From Anaerolineales bacterium UBA1429 (GTDB lineage Bacteria > Chloroflexota > Anaerolineae > UBA1429): DNA of 6,989 nucleotides. The stretch covers positions 1 through 6,989 of the forward strand of contig DCTX01000060.1 in NCBI GenBank assembly GCA_002329325.1, written 5' to 3'. Position 1 is the stretch's first letter. Each line of letters begins with the position of its first letter. Below, piece after piece: positions 1 through 5,655 of the stretch. The position numbers were made by a program, and so were the translations under genes. Under the pieces are notes generated by a model that worked only from the letters and a program-made list of their open reading frames with translations, did no database searches and was not told the origin of the DNA.

Positions 1-1
1 C

Positions 2-361
2 CGTCGCCGCCTCTACCGCGGGGGCGGGAGCAGGCGTGGCCGGAGCCGGGGCGGGCGCAGGCGTCGGGGCAACGGTCTCCGCCGGGGCGGGGGCCGCAGC
101 GGCCGCCGCCTGCTCCGGGGCGGGGGCCTCCAGGGGCGTGCCGCACTCGGCGCAGAACATTTCTCCCGGCAGGTTCTCGGCGCCGCAGCCGGGGCACAGG
201 ATCGCGCTGGCAGGCGTAGCGGCCACGGGCACGGCCACGGCCTCAGGCGAGGGCCCGGGCACCTGGGTCGCCTCGGTGGGCTCGGCGCTCACGCGGCTGC
301 CGCACTGATCGCAGAACACGGCGTCATCTTGAAGGGCGTTACCGCACTTGGGGCAATTCAT
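2..361 (-). CDS. Double zinc-ribbon protein with Ala/Pro-rich tail (3' end outside window)
   Basis: The ATG lies at 359-361 and the frame stays open to the left edge, so only the N-terminal 120 residues are visible. Two zinc ribbons of the pattern CxxCG-(9 residues)-CxxCG are seen: C3/C6/C17/C20 and C56/C59/C70/C73. They are separated by a Pro/Val/Ala linker. From about residue 78 the protein becomes almost pure Ala/Pro (AP and APA repeats) up to the edge, which looks like a flexible spacer leading to a domain outside the window. A strong Shine-Dalgarno (AAAAGGAG, 369-376) overlaps the stop of the upstream vWA gene, and only 13 bp separate the two, so translation is probably coupled and the gene is the fourth in the operon. 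No signal peptide or membrane segment is visible in the part seen. The function is unknown. The ribbons probably serve protein-protein contact within the kinase/phosphatase/vWA module. The missing C-terminal domain would decide its job. Confidence 0.85.
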   Translation of the reverse strand, partial: MNCPKCGNALQDDAVFCDQCGSRVSAEPTEATQVPGPSPEAVAVPVAATPASAILCPGCGAENLPGEMFCAECGTPLEAPAPEQAAAAAAPAPAETVAPTPAPAPAPATPAPAPAVEAAT

Positions 362-374
362 CTTGGGCTCCTTT

Positions 375-1643
375 TCACTCATCCTCGGGCAGGTCAGGCA
401 ATCGCTGGGTCAGCTTGCGCGTCTGATAGCGGAGTTTCTTGGTCCCGGCCGAGGTCATCTGGCCCGAGCTCTCCAGGCTGTCGGCCTCGGCGCTGGCCGC
501 GTTGGCCAGATCCACCTCGCCTAGCTCCAGCAAGCGCGTGGCGGCGGCGCGGAGCTTTTGCGTGGCGCCGGCCACGTTGCCCAGGCGCGCCTCGTCCAGG
601 GCGCGGGTCTGCAGCTTGTAGGCCGTCACCTTCTCCACCAGGTTCATGATGGCCGGATCGTACTGGCGGGTAAGCTGGCCGTCCATGGTATAGTCCAGCA
701 GGATGTCCTGGCGGGCATCCAGGTCGGTTTCGTTGCGCTGGGGCAGGTCGTACACGATCTGCGACTGGGCGATGCGATAGGTTCCGGGCTGGCGGGGCGG
801 CAGCAACAACTCCACCAGGATGGCCTTGCCTTCCTGAGCATCCAGCTCGCCCAGCTCGATCTGGACGTCGTTCTGGCCGATGGGCGTATAGCCCAGGTTG
901 GCGATCAGAGGCGTCACCTGCCAGACCTGCCGCGGCACGATCCCGGCCACCAGCCGCAGGACCAGCCGGGCGTTGCGGATCACGGCCCGCTGGGAGCGCT
1001 CCACGGTCTGGGCGAAGAACGGGACGATCTCATCGGCGGATTCGATCAGGTCCGAGGTGCCGCCGCTGCGCCGCGCGATCTCGTCCAGCAGGTCCTCGTT
1101 CCAGTCGTTGCCCAGGCCCAGGGCCTGGATGGGGATGCGATGCTCGCCGGCCTCTTGGGCCAGCTTGAGGCACTGGGCCTCGTCGCCATAGGTTTGCCCG
1201 TCGGTGAGCAGGAGCACCTGGTTGGCCCGCTGATCCTCCATGTGGCGAAAGACCTCGCGCAACCCGATGCTGAGCCCGCGGGACATCTGGGTGCCGCCCC
1301 CGGCCCGCAGACCGGCGATCTTGTCCGCCATGCTGCGCTGGTCGCGCATGAGGCTGCTCTCGGCCAGGATCTGGGCGTTGTCGTTGAATACCGTGATGGC
1401 GGCGCGATCATCCGGGGCCAGGCGCCTCAGGGCGACGGTCATGGCCTCCTTGAGGCGGTCGATCTTGTGGCCGCGCATCGAGCCGCTGCGATCCAGCACG
1501 AAACAAAAGTTGACGCCCATGCGCGCCTTGGAGAGGATCTCCGTGGGGCGCGCCGAGATCAGCACATAAATCAGTTGCTGGGTGCTGGTCACGGGCACGT
1601 GACGCTTGTTCATCTGTACTTCGAGTTGTAGCTCGTTGGCCAT
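375..1643 (-). CDS. vWA domain protein with intact MIDAS (TerY-like member of a kinase/PP2C/vWA operon)
   Basis: A 422-residue cytosolic protein with no signal peptide or membrane helix. A short beta-rich N-terminus (residues 1-40) is followed by a vWA domain (about 44-215). The full metal-ion-dependent adhesion site is present: DRSGS at 51-55 (D51, S53, S55), T118 in GGGTQ, and D148 in LLLTDG. The fold should therefore bind Mg2+ or a similar ion and a protein ligand. Residues about 220-320 look like a beta-sandwich and about 330-415 are helical and charged; both kinds of region often follow vWA domains in bacterial proteins. It is the only one of the four operon proteins without a zinc ribbon, having just C47 and C158. 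The start ATG (1641-1643) has a good Shine-Dalgarno, AGGAGAG, just upstream (1648-1654). By position after a PP2C gene and a kinase gene it matches the vWA partner of the TerY-P triad, probably a scaffold or phospho-regulated effector. The domain call is firm; the role is inferred. Confidence 0.93.
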   Translation of the reverse strand: MANELQLEVQMNKRHVPVTSTQQLIYVLISARPTEILSKARMGVNFCFVLDRSGSMRGHKIDRLKEAMTVALRRLAPDDRAAITVFNDNAQILAESSLMRDQRSMADKIAGLRAGGGTQMSRGLSIGLREVFRHMEDQRANQVLLLTDGQTYGDEAQCLKLAQEAGEHRIPIQALGLGNDWNEDLLDEIARRSGGTSDLIESADEIVPFFAQTVERSQRAVIRNARLVLRLVAGIVPRQVWQVTPLIANLGYTPIGQNDVQIELGELDAQEGKAILVELLLPPRQPGTYRIAQSQIVYDLPQRNETDLDARQDILLDYTMDGQLTRQYDPAIMNLVEKVTAYKLQTRALDEARLGNVAGATQKLRAAATRLLELGEVDLANAASAEADSLESSGQMTSAGTKKLRYQTRKLTQRLPDLPEDE

Positions 1644-1671
1644 TGTTCTCTCCTACTCTCTGCTCTTGGGG

Positions 1672-2922
1672 CTAACCTTTGGCCTGGACGATGATGACCG
1701 AGATATTGTCCTCACCGCCGGCCAGCAGGGCGTTCTGTACCAGGCGATCCGCCGCGATCTGCGGGTCGGGCTCGGCCAGCAAGACCTCCTCGAGGCCATC
1801 CTCGCGGACCATCTCCCACAGCCCGTCGCTGCACAGCACCAGGCGTCCGTCCGTCGCGAGTTCGGCGGCAAAGGTGTCGCCCGTCAGGCGGGGCCGATCG
1901 CCGATGGAGCGATAGATCACGTTGCGGCGGGGGTGGGTATAGACCTCCTCCGGCTTGAGCTCGCCCGCATCCACCATGCGCTGCACCAAGGAATGATCCT
2001 GGGTGATGCGGCGCAGGCCCTCGCTATCGAACAGGTAGGCGCGGCTATCGCCCACGTTGCCCACGAACACCTTGCGGCCCATGGTCAGGGCTACCGTCAG
2101 CGTCGTGCTCATCTCGCTGGCCTGGGCGGTGCGCTGGGCATACACCGTCTCGTTGGCGGCGGCGATGGCCGCCCCGATCGCCTCTTCACAGGCCTCGTCC
2201 TCGGGCGGGCTGCCCAGCATGGCGGCCTGCCACACGTCATGGTAGAGCCGATCCCACACGGCAGCGATGGCCAGACGGCTGGCGACCTCGCCGCCCTGCT
2301 GCCCACCCACGCCGTCGGCCACGACGAAAAAGCCCAGGCTGGTGCCCAGATGGTCGGCATAGAGCCGGGCATCCAACGAGTCCTCGTTGTGGCCATAGTG
2401 GTAGCCGGGATGGGTGGCGCTGCCAAAGGCGAGCCGCAGCGTGGCCGGCGCCGGAGCCGGCTGCTCGGGCTCGGGAACGGCGATGACATAATAGTCGCGC
2501 CCGCCCCGCTGCCAGTGCAGGTCGTAGGTCTGTGGGCGGCGCACGAGATACTCGACGATGATGACGCGGGGCGGCCTGGCCAACGAGGCGCCGCACTCCT
2601 GGCAATAGGCCGTGGGCTCCTCGCCCTCAAAGACATGGCCGCAGCCGGGGCAGCGGGCCCGATCCAGGGCCTCATAGGTGCGGCTGTCGGGAGAGGTTTC
2701 CTGCAGCGCCGTGATCTCGTAGCGCCCATCCAGCCAGGTGCCCGGCTCCAGCGGGGCATCGCTCTCCAGGAGATCGGCCAGGTCCAGCTTGCGGGTTACG
2801 GCGCCCCCCTCGCGGGGCGGGGCGGGCTGCTCCTGTTCGGCCGTGGCCGAGAGGCGCTCGCCACACCAGGCGCAGTAGCTGGCGCTGCTGCGATTCTCAC
2901 GACCACAGGCGGTGCAATCCAT
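1672..2922 (-). CDS. PP2C-family Ser/Thr protein phosphatase with two zinc ribbons and a kinase-N-lobe-like region
   Basis: A 416-residue soluble protein. The C-terminal part (about 163-416) is a complete PP2C/PPM phosphatase. It shows HNED with D181, VADGVGG (201-207, metal ligand D203), GNVGDSRAYL (288-297), LCSDGLWEM (363-371, D366) and GGEDNISVI (402-410, D405). All the metal-binding aspartates of the family are present, so it should be an active Mg2+/Mn2+-dependent phosphatase, of the PrpC/Stp type in length. The N-terminus carries a zinc ribbon (C3/C6/C17/C20) and a second one (C91/C94/C107/C110). The second sits inside a stretch that resembles the beginning of a protein kinase (LxPGxxLxxRYEI at 58-70, YYVIAVPE at 144-151) but lacks catalytic residues. 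Start ATG at 2920-2922 has the Shine-Dalgarno AAGGGGAA (2929-2936) and lies 15 bp after the kinase stop. It probably reverses the phosphorylation made by that kinase. Confidence 0.95.
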   Translation of the reverse strand: MDCTACGRENRSSASYCAWCGERLSATAEQEQPAPPREGGAVTRKLDLADLLESDAPLEPGTWLDGRYEITALQETSPDSRTYEALDRARCPGCGHVFEGEEPTAYCQECGASLARPPRVIIVEYLVRRPQTYDLHWQRGGRDYYVIAVPEPEQPAPAPATLRLAFGSATHPGYHYGHNEDSLDARLYADHLGTSLGFFVVADGVGGQQGGEVASRLAIAAVWDRLYHDVWQAAMLGSPPEDEACEEAIGAAIAAANETVYAQRTAQASEMSTTLTVALTMGRKVFVGNVGDSRAYLFDSEGLRRITQDHSLVQRMVDAGELKPEEVYTHPRRNVIYRSIGDRPRLTGDTFAAELATDGRLVLCSDGLWEMVREDGLEEVLLAEPDPQIAADRLVQNALLAGGEDNISVIIVQAKG

Positions 2923-2937
2923 AGGGCATTCCCCTTG

Positions 2938-4344
2938 TCAGCGTTGCGTAAAGGCCAGCTCGATGCGTCCCACACGGATGCGGTCGCCGTGGCGCAGGGC
3001 GGCGGCGCGCCCCTCTTCCAGGCGCCGCTCGTTCAGATAGGTGCCGTTGGAGCTGCCCAGGTCGGTGATCCAGTAGCGGCCCTCGGCACAGGTGACGCGC
3101 GCGTGGCGGCGCGAGACATAGGCATCGGGGTCCAGCGGGCTCAAGTCCAGGTCCACGGGCTGGCTGCCGCTCTTGCGGCCCAGCACCACGGGTTGGGACC
3201 CCAGGACAAAGCGGATGGCCCCCGGCGCGCTACCCACGACGGAGAGCGCCGCCGCTGGCTCCCTCTGGAGGGCGCCGCCGCACATGCGGCAGTAGCGGGC
3301 GCCCTGGCGGTTGAGAGCGCCACACGCGCGGCAGTAGAGCCCGGCTCGCGTGGGCGGACGCTCCGGCGAGGCCGCCGCTGGGGCGCTGGGCGCGGGAACG
3401 GCGCTTGGCTGCGGGGTGGCCGTCGCAGCCGGCTCCTGCAGAACCGTTTGCTGGGCGGGCGCCTCGCGCTCTTGGGGGCGGGCCTGCAGCCGCAGCCGCT
3501 CCCAGGGCGGCAGGCAGCGCAGCAGGGCGGTGCGCATCTCGGCGGCCGAATGGTAGCGGTCGCCGCGCTCCGGGGACATGGCGCGCATCACCACCTCCAC
3601 CATCCGCTCCGAAACTGCCGGATTCAGGGTGCGGATGGGCGCGCGCTCGCCCGGCACATAGGCGGGCAGCGGAGGCTCGTTGGTCAACAGGTGATACAGG
3701 GTCGCGCCGAGGCTATAGATGTCGGAGCGCGGATCGGTCTGGCCGTGGCCCCATTGCTCCGGCGCGGCATAGTTCTCCGAGCCCATGGTGATGGTATCGC
3801 GCTGCTTGCCCACCTTGTAGGTGCGGGCGATGCCAAAGTCGATCAGCTTGATCTCGCCGCCCGGCGTGACCATGACGTTCCCCGGCTTGACGTCGCGAAA
3901 GATGACGGGAGGCTGGCGCGTGTGCAAATAGTCCAGCACGTCGCAGACCTGGACGGCCCAGGAGGCCACCTGGCCCTCCAGCAGGGGGGCGCGGGCCTGG
4001 GTCAGGCGCTCTTGCAGCGTCTCGCCGTGGATGAACTCCATCACCAGATAGGAGCGCTCGCCCTGGGTAAAGTAGGCCGCCACGCGGGGCAGGTTGGGGT
4101 GGGCGAGCTGCACCAGGATGTGGGCCTCTTGCTCGAACATGAGGCGCGCCTCATCCAGCGAATGCCGGTCGTCGGCGTCCATGCGGAGTTCCTTGAGGGC
4201 CCACAACCGCGTGGTGGCATCGCGGCGGTGCTCCTTGACCTGATACACCCAGGACATGCCGCCGCCCTTGATCAGGCGGACGATCTCGTATCGCTCTTTG
4301 AGCATGGCGCCCGGCGCCAGCGGCTCGGCGGTGATGGTGACCAT
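2938..4344 (-). CDS. Ser/Thr protein kinase with zinc ribbon and C-terminal FHA domain
   Basis: A 468-residue soluble kinase with no transmembrane helix, unlike membrane PknB/PASTA receptors. The kinase domain spans about 19-280: glycine-rich loop IKGGGMSWVY (25-34), catalytic lysine K51 in LWALKEL, helix-C glutamate probably E73, catalytic loop FRDVKPGN (149-156; D151, K153, N156), DFG at 169-171, APE at 194-196, and SDIYSLG (207-213). Every residue needed for activity is there; HRD reads FRD. A Pro/Ala-rich linker follows, then a zinc ribbon (C338/C341/C352/C355) and an FHA domain (about 375-466) with LGR (388-390), SRRH (411-414) and SSNGTYLN (431-438), the phosphothreonine-binding signature. 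The activation segment (172-193) contains several Thr and Ser residues that could be autophosphorylated and read by FHA. It is the first gene of the operon. Start ATG at 4342-4344 with Shine-Dalgarno TGAGGAAA. Its substrates are unknown. Confidence 0.96.
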   Translation of the reverse strand: MVTITAEPLAPGAMLKERYEIVRLIKGGGMSWVYQVKEHRRDATTRLWALKELRMDADDRHSLDEARLMFEQEAHILVQLAHPNLPRVAAYFTQGERSYLVMEFIHGETLQERLTQARAPLLEGQVASWAVQVCDVLDYLHTRQPPVIFRDVKPGNVMVTPGGEIKLIDFGIARTYKVGKQRDTITMGSENYAAPEQWGHGQTDPRSDIYSLGATLYHLLTNEPPLPAYVPGERAPIRTLNPAVSERMVEVVMRAMSPERGDRYHSAAEMRTALLRCLPPWERLRLQARPQEREAPAQQTVLQEPAATATPQPSAVPAPSAPAAASPERPPTRAGLYCRACGALNRQGARYCRMCGGALQREPAAALSVVGSAPGAIRFVLGSQPVVLGRKSGSQPVDLDLSPLDPDAYVSRRHARVTCAEGRYWITDLGSSNGTYLNERRLEEGRAAALRHGDRIRVGRIELAFTQR

Positions 4345-4354
4345 AGCGTTCGAC

Positions 4355-4362
4355 TTTCCTCA
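4355..4362 (-). promoter_or_regulatory. Ribosome binding site of the kinase gene
   Basis: On the minus strand this reads TGAGGAAA, ten bases before the ATG at 4344. It fixes the start of the kinase gene. A small hairpin ends one base upstream of it. Confidence 0.7.
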
Positions 4363-4363
4363 G

Positions 4364-4382
4364 GATGCGCGACACACGCATC
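4364..4382 (-). promoter_or_regulatory. Small hairpin in the leader of the kinase operon
   Basis: Arms GATGCG (4364-4369) and CGCATC (4377-4382) are perfect inverted repeats around a 7-base loop. In the minus-strand transcript this gives a 6-bp stem, extendable by one G-U pair, lying directly before the Shine-Dalgarno. It may influence ribosome access, or it may be chance in GC-rich DNA. There is no T-tract, so it is not a terminator. Confidence 0.35.
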
Positions 4383-4432
4383 TATGATTACGCAGCAGGT
4401 CGCCCAGGGTTGCGAGGGTTAGGCTCGCCCCT

Positions 4433-4461
4433 ATGATAGCCCAAACCCGGCTCTGAGGGAA
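4433..4461 (-). promoter_or_regulatory. Probable sigma70-type promoter of the kinase operon
   Basis: Read on the minus strand there is a TATCAT -10 (4433-4438, 5 of 6 matches) preceded at a 17-bp spacing by TTCCCT (4456-4461, a weak -35 with 3 of 6 matches). Transcription would begin near 4426, giving a leader of about 80 bases before the kinase ATG. It faces away from the tRNA-Asp promoter. Confidence 0.45.
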
Positions 4462-4486
4462 CCCGCACAACGGTGCGCAAGGCGTT

Positions 4487-4515
4487 TTGACAGACGGGCG
4501 GGGTAATGGTATCAT
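4487..4515 (+). promoter_or_regulatory. Promoter of tRNA-Asp
   Basis: A perfect -35 TTGACA (4487-4492), a 17-bp spacer and a -10 TATCAT (4510-4515) are present. The expected transcription start at about 4522 lies only a few bases before the mature tRNA 5' end at 4526. This is a strong, near-consensus sigma70-type promoter fitting a highly expressed tRNA. Confidence 0.85.
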
Positions 4516-4525
4516 GGTGCGCGTT

Positions 4526-4599
4526 GGAGGCGTAGTGTAGTGGTCTAACACGTCGGCCTGTCAAGCCGAAGATCGCGGGTTCGAGTCCCGTCGCTTCCG
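4526..4599 (+). tRNA. tRNA-Asp (anticodon GUC)
   Basis: The full cloverleaf can be folded by hand. The acceptor stem pairs 4526-4532 with 4592-4598, with one G-U pair. The D arm is GTGT/ACAC (4535-4538, 4548-4551). The anticodon stem TCGGC/GCCGA (4553-4557, 4565-4569) encloses loop CTGTCAA with anticodon GTC at 4560-4562. The variable loop is AGATC. The T arm (4575-4591) has loop TTCGAGT and one G-U closing pair. The discriminator base is G (4599), the identity element of tRNA-Asp. The 3' CCA is not encoded (the bases after G are CAG), so it must be added by a nucleotidyltransferase. The tRNA stands alone between its own promoter and terminator. Confidence 0.97.
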
Positions 4600-4602
4600 C
4601 AG

Positions 4603-4640
4603 GGGCGAGTAGCATAGCTACTCGCCCTTTGTCTTTGTTT
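4603..4640 (+). terminator. Rho-independent terminator after tRNA-Asp
   Basis: A perfect 11-bp inverted repeat (4603-4613 and 4617-4627, loop ATA) is followed by the T-rich run TTTGTCTTTGTTT. It starts three bases after the tRNA body. The T-tract is only on the plus-strand side, so it terminates the tRNA transcript. The stem could also help to stop the convergent permease transcript from the right, though without a U-tract in that direction. Confidence 0.9.
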
Positions 4641-4700
4641 GCGCTGGCGTGGGGTCTTGATGGCCTTCGTTCGCACGCAAAGGAGCGGCGCCAGGCCCGG

Positions 4701-5435
4701 CTAGCCGGTAAAGACCCGAATCGCCAGGAACACCAGCAGGCCGGTGACGGCATAGCGAAAGGCGCGGGTGCTGAGACGCCGAAAGATCAACACGCCCAAA
4801 TACGAGGCGGCCACGGTGGGGATGATCAGCAGCAGCGACTGACGCACCAGGGGCCAGGTGGCCGTCCCCGCCGCCACGTGCAGGATCACGCGCAACACGC
4901 CCGTGACGAAAAAGTAGGCCGACATGGCCCCCTTGGCCTGACCCTTGTCCCAGGCGCGCAGCAGCGCATAGAGCACGATGGGCGGCCCGCCCATATTCAG
5001 CGCGCCACCGAACAGCCCTCCCACGAGGCCCGAGATGTGCGCCCACGGGAAGGCGCGCCGGATCAGCGCCCGCTCGGTGTGGAACATGCTCACGGCGCAG
5101 CCGCCCAGGATCATCACCGCGATCCCGATGCGCAGCGTCGTGGCGTTCAGGTGGCGGAGCAGCAGCACGCCCACGATGGTGGTGGGGATGGCCCCGATGA
5201 TGATGGGCCAGGCCTCGCGCCAGGGGATGTCCTTCCGGACGCTCCACAGGTTGAGGATGATGCTGGACAGGGTGACGATGGCGACGACGACCACGGCATC
5301 GGTCACGGGCATGATAAGGGCCATGGCGCCCATGGCGAACAGGCCAAACCCAAAGCCGGAGACGCCCTGAATCAGCCCAGAGGCCAGGATGATGATGAGC
5401 AAGAGCAGTGTGTCGGGCAAGGGGTTCTCCTCCAT
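4701..5435 (-). CDS. TauE/SafE-family membrane permease (putative sulfite/organosulfonate exporter)
   Basis: A 244-residue integral membrane protein with about eight hydrophobic segments in two repeated halves, the usual size and plan for TauE/SafE (formerly DUF81). Family-type motifs are visible: LIQGVSGFGFGL (21-32) in the first half and GGLFGGALNMGGPP (139-152) in the second. Members move small anions such as sulfite, sulfoacetate or related compounds across the cytoplasmic membrane; the substrate cannot be read from sequence. The frame stays open far upstream (to 5936), but that part is antisense to the lipoprotein gene. I chose the ATG at 5433-5435 because it leads directly into the first membrane helix and lies about 20 bases after a predicted transcription start. 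Its Shine-Dalgarno is weak (GGCAGG next to the ATG). ATGs at 5471 and 5474 are the alternatives. Convergent with tRNA-Asp, divergent from the lipoprotein gene. No sulfur-metabolism gene is next to it here. Confidence 0.9.
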   Translation of the reverse strand: MEENPLPDTLLLLIIILASGLIQGVSGFGFGLFAMGAMALIMPVTDAVVVVAIVTLSSIILNLWSVRKDIPWREAWPIIIGAIPTTIVGVLLLRHLNATTLRIGIAVMILGGCAVSMFHTERALIRRAFPWAHISGLVGGLFGGALNMGGPPIVLYALLRAWDKGQAKGAMSAYFFVTGVLRVILHVAAGTATWPLVRQSLLLIIPTVAASYLGVLIFRRLSTRAFRYAVTGLLVFLAIRVFTG

Positions 5436-5461
5436 GCCTGCCGAAAGCCGCACTTCCGCCA

Positions 5462-5490
5462 ATGGTAGCATCATGGGGGCCGGGCGCCAA
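5462..5490 (-). promoter_or_regulatory. Probable promoter of the TauE/SafE permease gene
   Basis: On the minus strand there is a -35 TTGGCG (5485-5490, 4 of 6), a 17-bp spacer and a -10 TACCAT (5462-5467, 4 of 6) preceded by TGC, an extended -10 element. The start would fall near 5455. That is downstream of the ATGs at 5471 and 5474 and supports the start at 5435. Confidence 0.5.
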
Positions 5491-5553
5491 AACGTCCTTC
5501 CCGTCGCCAGGGTGTAGCGCCCACACGCCCTGGGCGCATCCCCCTCGGCGCGC

Positions 5554-5582
5554 TTGACATCCGGCGCCGCGGCCAGGACAAT
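5554..5582 (+). promoter_or_regulatory. Probable promoter of the lipoprotein gene
   Basis: A perfect -35 TTGACA (5554-5559), a 17-bp spacer and a -10 GACAAT (5577-5582, 4 of 6) are present. Transcription would start near 5589, leaving a leader of about 66 bases. It is divergent from the permease promoter, 63 bp away between the two -35 boxes. Confidence 0.55.
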
Positions 5583-5643
5583 AGGGGCATGGCTGCGCCG
5601 GGCGCCCGTCTGCCGTAGGCTGCGCTGCGGGCGCGATCTGTGG

Positions 5644-5649
5644 GGGAGG
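5644..5649 (+). promoter_or_regulatory. Ribosome binding site deciding the lipoprotein start
   Basis: GGGAGG, six bases before the ATG at 5656. It supports this ATG over the upstream in-frame TTG at 5554, which lies in the -35 box and would add 34 residues ahead of a clear signal peptide. Confidence 0.85.
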
Positions 5650-5655
5650 CTTGCC

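Noticed and set aside
1..130. GC-rich repeat-like DNA at the left edge
   Set aside because: Explained by Ala/Pro codons in the zinc-ribbon protein; no regular repeat unit with spacers, so not a CRISPR or tandem array.
36..308. Plus-strand Gly/Ala-rich frame at the left edge
   Set aside because: Mirror of the Ala/Pro-rich tail of the minus-strand zinc-ribbon protein, which has two perfect CxxC pairs per ribbon and a good ribosome binding site.
375..4344. Type VI secretion control locus (PpkA/PppA/Fha type)
   Set aside because: Kinase, PP2C and FHA occur there too, but no secretion genes are in the window. The soluble kinase-zinc ribbon-FHA layout and separate vWA protein fit a TerY-P-type triad better.
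1606..4422. A stop-free plus-strand reading frame of 938 codons opposite the kinase and phosphatase genes
   Set aside because: Its codons are exactly in register with the two minus-strand genes. It stays open because GC-rich genes hardly use TTA, CTA and TCA codons. The translation has no recognisable domain, while the minus strand has complete kinase, FHA and PP2C motifs.
4618..5526. Overlapping long frames on both strands across the permease region (His/Gly/Arg-rich products)
   Set aside because: His/Arg-rich products typical of shifted GC-rich frames. The permease frame is the only one giving hydrophobic segments and family motifs.
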